Positions 14,982 to 29,676 of a DNA stretch of 64,000 nt are shown here, piece after piece. Numbering within the stretch: the first letter of the stretch is position 1; every line of letters begins with the position of its first letter. A program made the position numbers and the translations under genes. Source of the stretch: Amorphochlora amoebiformis (taxonomy: Eukaryota > Cercozoa > Chlorarachniophyceae); NCBI GenBank assembly GCA_054601695.1, contig BAAHQB010000097.1:248001-312000 (forward strand), in the 5' to 3' direction. The notes under the pieces were generated by a model. That model saw only the letters and a program-made list of their open reading frames with translations. It ran no database searches and was not told where the DNA came from.

Positions 14982-15571
14982 TTAGAAGTCAGGGTCTATA
15001 TAATTTCTAGAATTTGCCAGTTTTCTAGGCTTTAGTAGCTAGATACGACCGAAAAGAAATTATTATGATCATCAATGCATGGAACTATAACATCAGAAAC
15101 AAGCTCAAGGTGAAGTCACTTAAATTATATTGTTTGAGGTCTACAGGTGCAAGGCTCTACAGACTAGACAGACTAGTGACGATGATCTAATCTTGCTCTA
15201 CCTACTAGACCTAAGAGCGATTTCTAGCACTGCCCACTGCCCAGATGCCCGAGTTGTAATTTTTTTTTTTTCACTATATTCTAGATATTATACTGGTGTT
15301 GAACTAATGGCTAGCTATAGAGTCTTTAGTACTACGAGGTACTTATTCATGTAGTATGTACTTTTGTGACGATTCTAGGAACATGTATTTCACGGCCGAA
15401 AACGTAGTATACTACTCGTGAATTATGCTCTAGATGTTGTGGTTTCTCCTGTTGTTATTACGATTTGTACACATTTACTGTTTCTAGATCAAGTTAATTC
15501 ATAGTAATTATGTTAATAGTCAAATTTAAATTCAAGTAACTTCTTTTTTAACTCACGGGAAACAACTTGAC
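14982..15571. other. Convergent intergenic region TTC12/MOB1, CTAG-rich
   Basis: No gene is seen here. It lies between the TTC12 stop (14979-14981) and the most distal stop proposed for the minus-strand MOB1 gene. It is free of (TA)n and contains about fourteen CTAG tetranucleotides in under 600 bases (counted by eye), a density shared with 29890-30370. It must hold the 3' ends of both transcripts, but no clear poly(A) signal stands out. Confidence 0.7.
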
Positions 15572-15942
15572 CTAGCGACCGGCTAGACTGGGCGCTTTGT
15601 CAAGGTGGGGACTGAAGTCAACGAATCCGTTCACTGTCTGCTGCGGTTGAGCAGAGGACCAGCCTCCTTGAGGGAAATCCTGCAGGGCGATCACGAGCTC
15701 TTTTGTACAGCCACCTGTACAAGTGTAAGTATGATGTGATTGATACATGGATATGGATTTATATCCTCAATATAAATATAATACGTATACATTTTTTACA
15801 TGTTTTTATAAATTTGTATTTATTTACTAAATATTATGTACATTTTATATATTTACAATATATATATATATGTATGTATGTGTATATATATATATATATA
15901 TAATATAATATATATATATACATAATATATATATAATATTTA

Positions 15943-15983
<41 letters not shown>

Positions 15984-16131
15984 TTGTGTGTATATATGTA
16001 AACGTATTCTTCGATACATATTAAGTGTATACCTGTTTTACACCTAGCGACAACGAGGTCTCATCTGAACAATATTTCGAACGTATATAAATACATATCT
16101 ATATTATATATATATATATATATATGTATGT

Positions 16132-16169
<38 letters not shown>

Positions 16170-16320
16170 ATATAATATATATTACACATATATATACATG
16201 TATATAGTAGGCATATAAAATTTAAATTATACACAAGTATAATTTATATATATATATATATATATATAAATATATATACGCATGTATATATATATATATA
16301 TATATATGTATAATATAATA

Positions 16321-16354
<34 letters not shown>

Positions 16355-16389
16355 AGTATAACATAATATATATATATAAGTATAACATA

Positions 16390-16423
<34 letters not shown>

Positions 16424-16529
16424 GTATGTATCAATATACAATATACATATAAATATCTGTACATATTCATTTATACTATGAATGCGTTAGATGTAAATAT
16501 AGCTTTTTTTTTTTTCATACATACGTACA

Positions 16530-16580
<51 letters not shown>

Positions 16581-16825
16581 TTCATTACATGTTCCCGTAC
16601 TCTCCACGCTCGATTGTAAACTCATCTTCATTTCCCCCTTAAATATATATGTAAATATATATAATATGTGTATATATATGTATTCCACTATATATATATA
16701 TGTATATATAGGTAACATGTATATCTACATTTTTCTATTTTCAGAAAATTGATATAGGTGTTTTTCTATACATACATATATACATTCTATATATATATAT
16801 ATAATATTATGTATATATATATATA

Positions 16826-16865
<40 letters not shown>

Positions 16866-16879
16866 TATATGTATATATG

Positions 16880-16918
<39 letters not shown>

Positions 16919-16947
16919 GTTGACAGTCATATATGTGTATGTGTCTA

Positions 16948-16982
<35 letters not shown>

Positions 16983-17134
16983 ATATATACATATATATGT
17001 ATATATATATTTACATTTGTTTATATGTATATACTACCGAATCAAGATAGTTTTCACCATAGAATACCGAGCCCTGGCGCATTCGTCTGTTGTATATGTT
17101 TTAATTATATTTATATGTGTATATATATATATAT

Positions 17135-17181
<47 letters not shown>

Positions 17182-17194
17182 CTACATATATATG

Positions 17195-17243
<49 letters not shown>

Positions 17244-17308
17244 ATCTTTTCTTGGTGGTGCCAATACAGATCCCATCCTATCCGTACCTAAGAAAAAACA
17301 ATTCCTCT

Positions 17309-17353
<45 letters not shown>

Positions 17354-17433
17354 TATATACTGTATGTATCATGCATACATATTTGTGTGTATCTATACAT
17401 ATATATTTATATGTATCTATACATGTATATATA

Positions 17434-17472
<39 letters not shown>

Positions 17473-17555
17473 ACACAATGCATACTTCATATTACATATT
17501 TATGTGTGTGATATGTATACATGTGTATATAAATATTTTATGTTCAAATATATAC

Positions 17556-17617
<62 letters not shown>

Positions 17618-17706
17618 ATTTATATTGTGTACATGTATACAATATGATCTAAGTGTATAATATTATGAACCATTATTATTCTATGCATTTAAATATATAC
17701 ATGTAG

Positions 17707-17759
<53 letters not shown>

Positions 17760-17809
17760 TATATATATGCATATATATATATATTATATATATAGATATA
17801 TATATATAT

Positions 17810-17873
<64 letters not shown>

Positions 17874-17910
17874 ACATTTGGTTATATACGCATATCCACA
17901 TAGGTAGATA

Positions 17911-17944
<34 letters not shown>

Positions 17945-18122
17945 GATATATATATATATATATATATAAATGCATGTATATAATTTTGCAACATACAACC
18001 TACCTGGGGTTCCTGGCGAAGCATCCGCCTCCTGAATGTACATATATCTATATCTATATCTATATATATATGTATTATACATCCATATATATATATATAT
18101 TATATATATACTGTATGTGTAT

Positions 18123-18170
<48 letters not shown>

Positions 18171-18200
18171 ATGTTTATATATATACCGATACAATATATG

Positions 18201-18234
<34 letters not shown>

Positions 18235-18236
18235 CT

Positions 18237-18323
<87 letters not shown>

Positions 18324-18349
18324 CAAAAATATATATATATATATATATG

Positions 18350-18394
<45 letters not shown>

Positions 18395-18477
18395 ATATTA
18401 TGTATACATCCATATAATATATCTAGTACTTACTTGTGTGCATATGTGCGTATTGTATATGTGTATATGCATTTAAG

Positions 18478-18512
<35 letters not shown>

Positions 18513-18587
18513 AAATGTATATATACATATATTTATATCTATATGTATTTATACATATGCATACATATATCTATATCTATATATATA

Positions 18588-18630
<43 letters not shown>

Positions 18631-18637
18631 ACAATGC

Positions 18638-18668
<31 letters not shown>

Positions 18669-18897
18669 GATATATATATAGATATATTGTAATACATATA
18701 TATATATATACATATATATATATATGTATATTGATATATGTAGATACATACATATATATATGTACACATACACATATATATTATGTATATATCCATATAA
18801 TATATCTAGTATTTACTTGTATGCATATGTATGTATTGTATATGTGTATATGCATTATATATACATATATTTATATCTATATGTATTTATACATATG

Positions 18898-18933
<36 letters not shown>

Positions 18934-19146
18934 ACAATGCATATATATATCTATGCATTTATGTGTTTATATATCTGTAATATATATTATATCATGATGA
19001 TAATAAAAATAATGATGAATTAATATATACTATCATACATATACATATATATATATATATGTATCGATTTATTTACATACATACACAACCACACACGTAT
19101 ATATATATATATATATATATAATATCTATATATATGTATATCTCTC

Positions 19147-19179
<33 letters not shown>

Positions 19180-19580
19180 GTCTAGACCGATCCAGCCCTG
19201 GAGCTCTCCCTAGAGCCTGGGCTCTCAATACCCTTTGCCTCTTTCTCCTTCCTGCGCCGCTCCTGTGTAATACATATATATATATATATATACATACATA
19301 TATATATATATATATTTATATATATATGTATTTATATATATATATATATATGTATCGAATATTATATATATATATATATACATGTACATATTTGTTTATA
19401 AATATCTACATGTACATATATATTTACATCGTTTGTATAATACATCAATGTACAGGTAGATTTGTTAGTGTATATTTGTTTTCATGGTAGACCCACCTTT
19501 TGTTTTGACTTAAGTACTTTCCAAAGACCCCATTTCTTGAGAAGGTCTAAATATTATATATATTTATATATATGTATATA

Positions 19581-19611
<31 letters not shown>

Positions 19612-19693
19612 TCATGATATTTCTTTATGCTTGTAAATATAGATATTCATATTTATACATGTATATACATATATATACACATATATACACAGA

Positions 19694-19739
<46 letters not shown>

Positions 19740-19830
19740 ACATAATATAAATATATATGGGTGTCACAGTAGGTATTCTTCATTGGGTTCATTTCCTCCA
19801 ACTACATGATATATATAAATATATATATAT

Positions 19831-19869
<39 letters not shown>

Positions 19870-20056
19870 GTTTATTTCACACACACACATATATATATTT
19901 TATCTATAAATTATTTTTCAGATACGTCTGCATGTTTTATATATTATATATTATTATTGTTATTATTACATGTGTATGTATATGTATATGTATCAACGAT
20001 ATACACACATGTACCCTTCATGGATTCATTTCCACTTTTCGAACGTATATTATATA

Positions 20057-20114
<58 letters not shown>

Positions 20115-20335
20115 TATATATCACCCTTCATGGGGTTCATTTCCTCTTTTCGAATGAGATTAAACTCTATGCAAAACAAGACGAAATACTTGAAACATCT
20201 GTGGTATATATATATATATATATATTATATATGTATAGATATATATGTAATATTATATATTTAGTATATTCTATATATATTTATATATATTGTATAGTAT
20301 ATGCATCTATGTATAGTATATGCATCTAGATATAT

Positions 20336-20411
<76 letters not shown>

Positions 20412-20557
20412 TAAATATATATACATTTACGCATAAACATGTAATAGTAATATTTATATAACTGAAACACACCGAGATGTGTGTATACAAATTTTATTGT
20501 GTCTTTTTTTGTAAGCTAGGTTACATATACATGTAAATATAAATACACACACACGAC

Positions 20558-20588
<31 letters not shown>

Positions 20589-20672
20589 TATATTATATAT
20601 ATATATATATAGAAACTCACGAATTGAGAGCCTCTATCGTTAGCACCTCTTCAACCTCCTACATATATATAT

Positions 20673-20746
<74 letters not shown>

Positions 20747-20897
20747 GTGTGTGTGTGTGTACACTTTTAAATGTATATTGTAGATCTAAAATAGCATGAG
20801 AGGATGCACCTCAATGAACAAATCGATAGAGAATAAACATGGTCATAGCTCATGTATATATATAAATATATATATATATGTATACTATACTATTATA

Positions 20898-20959
<62 letters not shown>

Positions 20960-20967
20960 GTATATTA

Positions 20968-20998
<31 letters not shown>

Positions 20999-21216
20999 GC
21001 AGATATGTACATATATACATATATAAATACATGCGTATAATATATGTGAACATATTTTTTAGATGTGTAACATGTTACACGTATGTGTTATATATATATA
21101 TATATATATATACAATAATAATTCATGTAAATTTGTATTAGCATATCTATATATACGTATTATGTATATACATATTAAATATGATATATATATATATATA
21201 AATATATATATTTAGA

Positions 21217-21250
<34 letters not shown>

Positions 21251-21302
21251 ATACATATATCTACCGTTGAATATAACTCATATATAATGCATATATAATG
21301 CA

Positions 21303-21336
<34 letters not shown>

Positions 21337-21551
21337 CATGTATATTGTGCCTTACAGTGATTACATATACACACATACATACATACATACATGTATATAC
21401 ATACATATATGTGTACATATGTATATATATACGTATATAGATATATTTATATATATATATTATATGTACTTGTGTATATGTGTATACCTTGAAGTGTTTA
21501 TAGTAAATGTGAGCGTACACACGAAATAGTCGCTTGAATATGTTCTATAAA

Positions 21552-21586
<35 letters not shown>

Positions 21587-21601
21587 TATACGTATATATG
21601 C

Positions 21602-21669
<68 letters not shown>

Positions 21670-21772
21670 ATATATAAACACAATTTATATATATGTATAT
21701 ATATATAGATATATATGGATATATATATATATATATATATATATACCCACATGTAATAAATGACAGAGCGTT

Positions 21773-21811
<39 letters not shown>

Positions 21812-21951
21812 GAGAGAGGAAGAGTGAGAGAAAGAGAGTGAGAAAAAGAGAGAAGGGAAAAGGGCGAGCTAGAGAGAGAAGCCTATACTCTGAGAGAGCA
21901 AGAGAGTGAGAAGAATGGGGAGAGAGCGAGAGAGGGCGACACACACATATG

Positions 21952-21988
<37 letters not shown>

Positions 21989-22079
21989 GTGTATACATGT
22001 ATAAATATATGTACACAAAAACAATTTTTTATTCACTTGTTTGTTTTTATAAATATATCTATATGTATCCAGAGCACCG

Positions 22080-22140
<61 letters not shown>

Positions 22141-22346
22141 GTATACGTATACAAGCAGAAGTGGAGAGAGTAAAAAATCGAGACCAAAAGAATGGAAGGA
22201 AGTAAAGTTTATGCATAATACCTTGATTTCTTTGCGTATTTCTTCAGGAAAAGGCGTGTCGGGGTTTGTGGGGAAGAGCTTGGGATTCTACATGTACGAC
22301 ATATGAATGTATATATATATACATACATATATATATATATATATGA

Positions 22347-22406
<60 letters not shown>

Positions 22407-22774
22407 GTATAAAGTGTGTCTGTATACATATATTTTTTTATAATATATATATATATATCTATATATATATATATTTATATAAATAAATATATCTTTTTCT
22501 TTATGAGTGCATGCGGTACGTTATATAAGCGAATGTAGTATATATATATATATATATATATATTACATATAATATATATATTACATATATGTATACTGTC
22601 TATTTGTATACACACAGTCATGAAGGTATTTATATGCGGGCCTATATATATATAAATTATATTTAGTATATATATATATTGTGAAACATATATTGCCTGT
22701 ATTTTCTCTTCGACCCAGTCAAACAAAAGTATGATGTAGTCCGGGGCTATAAATATGTTTATATATATAATTAT

Positions 22775-22821
<47 letters not shown>

Positions 22822-22858
22822 AATATATAATTTTCATATTACATGTACATATATATAT

Positions 22859-22893
<35 letters not shown>

Positions 22894-23140
22894 TAATATA
22901 TATATACTGACAATATATACAAACGTCATAGACAGCACATATAATACAGTATTGTATGTATATATAAACACATATCCAATATATGTGCACGTATAAATAT
23001 ATGTATATACAAATAGATATACGTCATAGACAATACATATAATACAGTATTGTATGCATACATAAGCACATATCCAATACATGTACACACACATATATAC
23101 ATATATATATTTATATATGTATATATATATATATATATTA

Positions 23141-23201
<61 letters not shown>

Positions 23202-23389
23202 GTATATATCTTTCATAGAAAATACGCGTAATTTACGATACGTGAGTGGCATGTATATTCTTACCAGAAACCTCCTTAGGCTTCTTGTATCTGAAAATAT
23301 ATGTGTACACATATATATATATATATATGTATATTATATATATATATATATATATATAAAACATATATATATATATATATATACATATG

Positions 23390-23420
<31 letters not shown>

Positions 23421-23820
23421 CATTGTATAATATATATATATATATACATACATATATAAATATATATATATATATATAATATATATATCTATGTGCATTC
23501 CCATACACATATCATCTTAAACTAAACCCTGACTGACTCATACCCCAACCCAAACCTGACCTTATTCCCAGCCTAACAATACATATCCCTATCCTTACTA
23601 GACCTAATTACGTCAATAGATACAGGTATTTATACATGTAACAGATATCCCAAACCTTCGCTGTGATCATATTTCTAACCCTTACCGTACCCCTAGCCTT
23701 CACCAAAGATCTATTTGTAAGCCGAGAACGAAACAAAACGAACACACTGAAATACCCCTAACATACATATGAATTGAATGTTTTGCGTATGCCCATCTGT
23801 ATGTATGAAGTAATATATAT

Positions 23821-23910
<90 letters not shown>

Positions 23911-24051
23911 TTACTTGTTATTGTCTCTCCACGCATAACGAAAGCCCTTATCTGCGGTCATTTTCTGTATATGTAAATGTATATTATATATATATATAAT
24001 ATATATTGCATATTTATATACGTATATGTATTTATAAATACATATATACAG

Positions 24052-24088
<37 letters not shown>

Positions 24089-24095
24089 ATACAAA

Positions 24096-24132
<37 letters not shown>

Positions 24133-24204
24133 CATATATATATCATACTGAATTATACTAAAATACATTATATATACATATCTAGTATATACATATATAT
24201 ATTT

Positions 24205-24273
<69 letters not shown>

Positions 24274-24633
24274 GTATATACATATATGTACTGTTATTGT
24301 ACGTAAGATATTTTGATATAATTTCGCGCGTTGGACAGCTCTGGGGCCAGCAAGTTTTGTTTAGGGAAGGTTAAGGTTAGGCTAGAGTTATAGGATAGGA
24401 TTTGGATTAGTGTTTACGTTTGGGTTTGAATTAATTTTAAAATTAGCGTTACTGGGCAGGTCTTAGAGGTACAGCAGCCGTATAGAGATCCGTACATGGT
24501 TAGAACCTGAGTAGTATATGGATTGTACATGAATATGTAAAATCTATAAATGTGTAAAATGTTCTATGTATTGATAGTACATATTTTAAAAATGCACTGA
24601 CATATAGAATATAAACATGTACATATTGTTCAT

Positions 24634-24694
<61 letters not shown>

Positions 24695-24928
24695 GATACG
24701 TATATGTGCATTTATGTATATTCATGTAGATATTACGTATGTAAATGTACGTTTATAAGTATACCATAGTATATAACTTCATATATGTATTAATATACGT
24801 GTAACATATTGTTGTATCGATTGTGCACCTGATTGAAGACCTCTACAGTGGCGGTCGCAAGCCATTCCTGGTGAATATGTGTAGTATAATATATATATAT
24901 ATATGTTAATATATATAAAAATATATAT

Positions 24929-24971
<43 letters not shown>

Positions 24972-25223
24972 TATATAGATATAATATAGATATTATATGT
25001 ACTCATATCTATATGTACTATGGTTATATATATGGATATATTTATATATAAGTATATGTATATATATTAGATACATACATAATTTTCAGATATACATATC
25101 ACATATTTAGAAGATTATTCGTACATCCTCATTTTCTCCAGGCGGTAGTTTCACCTGAGAAAAATTTGCGTGTGAGAAATAATAAATGAAGAAGAAATAC
25201 ATACACACATGTGTATTTTCACA

Positions 25224-25303
<80 letters not shown>

Positions 25304-25309
25304 TGTATA

Positions 25310-25340
<31 letters not shown>

Positions 25341-26231
25341 TATTACACATATATATATATATATATATTTGTACACACACATATATATATATATATATAT
25401 ATGTACATATAAATATTGCATATATACATATATGTATATTTATATACACACACATATATATATATGTGTGTGTAAAGATATTTACACATGTACATGCTGT
25501 AAATCTATACATATTGAACACAGTCGAGGCTATGGAATCGTAATATAGGGAAAGATTAATAGGTTGAAGAGATGGGAGTTTTTGCGTAATAGATGTTACA
25601 TCATCAGAATTTCCTCCCAGCTCTTGCTTTGCGTGCCTAAATGAGAATTATAATGTAATCTAATTATTACAAGATACATTTTTAAAAGCATAATATTAAG
25701 ATATATTACATACATAATCAATAATTTTTATTTATTGCAAATGAATATGAATACATATGTAATAATTCTATGTATTTATTTATGTATACGGATAATATAC
25801 TTATATACATAGATACATACATATTACATAGTCATCGCGAAAGCAGACTGCCTCCTTCGGTGGTCAGCTCGCGACGACCTAAAGAAACCACAAATATAGC
25901 CTCATAACCTGCAAAAACACAACAAAACCCTTTAAATTAAGCACTACTTTCCCTTCTTCTTCTCTTGCTTGTGCTTATGGGAGGCCGCATTCTGAGGGAG
26001 GAAAAGGAAGGACAAGTTACATGTGTACATCTCTAGATCTGCAAGAATAACGGATGTTGTTGTTCTGTGGAAAGGATTTGTTGCCGATGGCAAGGACTGG
26101 CCCTCAGCGTATGTCTACTTGATGAATAAAATCATATTTGTAGGCATGTGGTCAACCTTCTTGATCGTCCCAATGAAAAACTGAAGCCTTTTCCGGGACT
26201 TGGACGCCTTGGCCGACATTTTCTTCAGCAT
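15572..26231 (-). CDS. MOB1: MOB1-like kinase activator with possible C-terminal extension
   Basis: Exons in transcript order: 26231-26157, 25991-25948, 25878-25828, 25636-25600, 25154-25125, 24867-24829, 24506-24453, 23964-23915, 23290-23265, 22746-22697, 22287-22222, 21544-21488, 20658-20621, 20198-20125, 19546-19497, then 19262-19188, 18031-18004, 17287-17242, 17086-17038, 16637-16589, 16064-16044, 15714-15572. All phases close (383 aa). MOB hallmarks: HAKQELGG and [23 protein letters not shown], the zinc ligands Cys104 and Cys109 (CCTSKTCP) and His186 and His191 (YAHIYYKHF), and [11 protein letters not shown]. Known MOB1 proteins activate NDR/LATS kinases in mitotic-exit, cytokinesis or Hippo-type pathways. 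If the exon at 19497 is read through, a TGA at 19482-19484 gives a canonical 251-aa protein; the seven further exons add a charged, Ser/Pro-rich tail and are inference. The first three exons (basic N-terminus) are supported by phase only. Confidence 0.9.
16950..16985. repeat. (AAAT)n microsatellite
   Basis: About nine tandem AAAT units (ATAAATAAATAAAT pattern) embedded between (TA)n tracts in the MOB1 tail region. Confidence 0.9.
18392..18955. repeat. Long imperfect direct duplication inside MOB1 intron
   Basis: The block at about 18392-18475 (containing CCATATAATATATCTAGTAC) recurs at about 18774-18858 with a handful of changes. The following TTTATATCTATATGTATTT segment is also repeated (about 18531 and 18871), as is ATAACAATGCATAT (18629 and 18931). 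This is consistent with duplication of a unit of roughly 300-380 bp. Confidence 0.75.
19755..20046 (-). repeat. Two decayed copies of the 3' edge of MOB1 exon 14
   Basis: The exon 20198-20125 ends (minus strand) with AAAAGAGGAAATGAACCCCA and the donor beyond. Related strings occur downstream in the next intron at about 20040-20010 (one base missing, frame broken) and about 19800-19765. Each copy is separated by (TA)n. The sequences are degenerate, so these are duplication remnants and not alternative exons with intact frame. Confidence 0.7.
21776..21941. repeat. GA-rich tract (CT-rich on the sense strand of MOB1)
   Basis: About 165 bases of purine-rich (GA)n-like sequence with a perfect GA core near 21776-21806, in the intron between MOB1 exons 22287-22222 and 21544-21488. 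Confidence 0.88.
22910..23090. repeat. Two-copy 98-bp tandem duplication in MOB1 intron
   Basis: CGTCATAGACA starts at 22924 and again at 23022. In both copies ACATATAATACAGTATTGTA and then CACATATCCAATA follow in the same order. There are a few substitutions between copies. Confidence 0.85.
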
Positions 26232-26636
26232 GGCGGATCGCCGCTGATCGACCTACTGAAACAGCGTGGTAGCGTGTCCAAACGAGACAAAAACACAGCA
26301 AAACAGGCGAAATATCGATCAAAACCAACCCCAAGGTGTAAAACATTCAGCGATTTTGGGTTCTGGCGATTAGAAAGACGTCCCCCAAGCCAATCCCCTG
26401 GGTCTCCTTACATTCAAGTACTTCTACTTAATTTACATCTGGGCACATGCCCCCAGGAATTCGCGCACCTGGCCAAAGTCGTCGCCTGAAAGCAACCCCC
26501 AGACACCACCACTTGGGCTGTGCCTGTTCGGCCGAGGAAATAAATTAAGAAAAGAAGATAAATAAAAGGATAACCGAATGAAACCAAACCGAAACGTTAT
26601 TGAGTATAGACCCACCCGCTCGTCCTGTGCTGCTTG
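26232..26636. promoter_or_regulatory. Divergent intergenic/promoter region MOB1 - TH1 protein
   Basis: About 405 bases separate the proposed ATGs of the minus-strand MOB1 gene and the plus-strand TH1 gene. There is no (TA)n and the base mixture is normal, part of a region (about 25550-28310) almost free of microsatellites. A head-to-head promoter is inferred from geometry alone; no TATA or initiator element can be named with confidence. A long plus-strand reading frame here is antisense to MOB1 exon 1. Confidence 0.5.
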
Positions 26637-28370
26637 ATGGGGGCTGGTTCCTCTAACGTGGAGGAAAGCGAAAAGGTTTCGGCTACCATAGCCAAACTCG
26701 GCGATGGCAAGGAGAATATTGTATATTCGGACATTCTGGAGAAGATTAATCGCAAGAAAAAGACGCAGAAGCGGGCGCTCGTGCTCACGGAGAAGGTTTC
26801 TTCGCCCACGGCCCTCGCAAAAATGAATTTTCCTCGAACACTCGGTTATCCCCCTCTCATGTTCCAATTCAGGCTCTCTACTACTTCGTAGCGAGTAACT
26901 TGACATGCAAGCGTCGAATAGATCTTACCGAAATCACTCTCGTGACCAATGCGACGGCCTCCGACGAATTCGTAAGCGCCCATACCCCCTTACGCAGACG
27001 GCGATTTTACACAGTCTATTTTCAGATCCTCCATGTGCCCTCATCGTATGACGCGTACTTCCGGACGCATAAGAAGGAGACGCTCATCAAGAAGATCTGC
27101 GAGCTTTACATGATCTACAACAAGATGCAGCTGCCTGTTGTTAGCGTCCAGCAGAAAAATCTTATGCCTCTTGTCACGACCAAAGGTGAGGTGCCCCACA
27201 GTCTAAAAGGACATATTGCAATAAGTATATGTATAACAGATATCTCGAACAAGAACCAGGACGCAGGGGCTGTAAACGTAGTCTCCATAATGAAATCAGC
27301 AAACACGCAGGTTCTTGCGTAACATCGCCTAGATGATGCCGTCAACCCGTAACGATTCATCTAAAATACCTCAGGGTATCTCCTACGATACGCTCTGTCT
27401 GGGCCACAACGAAAAGATAGTGGAGATGTTGCAAAGTCATCCGGGGAACGAAATTGTTAAATTCTCCGACTACGTAATTAAGGTACCCCAAAACGAAAAA
27501 ACATGTTGGGATCCATGACAACTCTGTTGCTTATACCAGGTCAATAGGAAAGGAAAAGAGCAGAAGAGGGTTGTAATGCTGGTATGGCGATTGGGTAGGG
27601 GTACATGGGCGTTTGATACGTTTAAGTACCATTTTGTGAACTCACAATCTTCATTCCTGCAGACAAACGTCGCGATGTACAACTTGCTCCCAAACTTTAG
27701 CGTGAAGCGGCGGGTACACATATCCTTGATTCCGCACGTCACGATGAAGAGCTCAAATTCGACAGAGTTCATCATCCATGTCATGACCGAGTATGACTAC
27801 GTCCTCAAGTACAATAATCGAGAGCAGTTGGTGGGCTGTCTCGCGGAGATCCGATCCGAGCTTCAACCAAACAAGCTCACTGTATCGGCCGCGACGGACG
27901 AATCGTTTGATCAGCTACTAATGACCCAGGACAAAATGAACAACGATAAACTTCGGGCCCAGAGTCTACAGCTGCTATCGAAGAGGATTTCATCCCAGAG
28001 GCGCCTAGAAGCGGTCATGAAGTCGAGGCATAGGGAGGGAAAACGTCCTAGGAGCGAGTCACAAGCCTCGACGTCACACACGTCTTCTTTAGCTCGAAGC
28101 TCAGAGAGTGGCGGATATCCAATCGTAAGTACCAAGCACATGATCCCTAGTCCGAGTCCTCGATCAAGCACACCCGTCAATCGTGGATCCGGAGGTGAAT
28201 ATAGGACTACGGTGTCTTTGCGAGCGTCGCCGCAAACCGAAAAATTCAAACGGAGCACACATAGCGAAAAGCTGGAGTCTCTAGGTAAGTGAGGTAGGTG
28301 TAGCGCGTGGATATGTAGAGGACGGTGGGGTTAGGTATATATGTAGTAAAAGTATGTTGATATATGGTGT

Positions 28371-28432
<62 letters not shown>

Positions 28433-28449
28433 GTTATTTTATATATATA

Positions 28450-28488
<39 letters not shown>

Positions 28489-28566
28489 CATATACTACAT
28501 GTATAATACTTATATAAATATGTATTTATCTTTATATATGTAATTTTACACGTACATACATAATAT

Positions 28567-28604
<38 letters not shown>

Positions 28605-28780
28605 ATTCATGTACATATATATATATATATATGTATATATATAATATATATATATATACATACATTTAATATATATATTATATGTATAAGTAAAAATACA
28701 TGTGTATACATGTATATATATAGATGATAATACTCTTTTCTATTGATGTATAAATTTACAAATATATATATATATATATC

Positions 28781-28819
<39 letters not shown>

Positions 28820-28965
28820 AAATATATATATATATATTATATATATATCATATGTGTATTTTATACTATGTGTAAGAATGGATATATATTACAATGTGTA
28901 GAACATATGATCGGATATGAACATGTAACACTTAATGATGCAGTAAATAAATGTAGATACTATAT

Positions 28966-29033
<68 letters not shown>

Positions 29034-29034
29034 T

Positions 29035-29085
<51 letters not shown>

Positions 29086-29117
29086 ATAATATAGTACATA
29101 TATATACATATATTATA

Positions 29118-29163
<46 letters not shown>

Positions 29164-29252
29164 ATGTTTATTATATTAAACAAGTATCATATATTTCTGA
29201 CAATGTATGTCTATATTTTCTATTAACACACATATTATAGAAATATGTGTAC

Positions 29253-29325
<73 letters not shown>

Positions 29326-29620
29326 GTACATACACATACACATATTAAACATGTATCATATATTTCTGATACTGTATGTGTATATTTTCTATTAACACAC
29401 ATATTTATATAGAAATATATATTTATATATATATATATATATATACACACACATATATACATATATATATATATATATATATTTACATATATATATTGAT
29501 ATATATATATATATATTTATGATATTTTATACATATATTATATTATATACATATGTACATATATATACACATATATATATATATACAATATATATACAAT
29601 ATTAATTACATATATATAAC

Positions 29621-29676
<56 letters not shown>

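Noticed and set aside
20800-20842. Possible extra MOB1 exon between 21488 and 20658 (minus)
   Set aside because: Entering in phase 0 gives a stop at the second codon; exon 12 joins exon 13 directly with normal MOB spacing.
26148-26489. 113-aa plus-strand frame starting MVNLLDRP
   Set aside because: Antisense to the proposed MOB1 exon 1 and promoter; no family resemblance, no splice support.
27311-27374. Acceptor at 27333 starting an exon with ATGATGCCG in the TH1 gene
   Set aside because: In the phase delivered by the preceding exon it meets a TAA after six codons; the acceptor at 27374 restores the TH1 motif.
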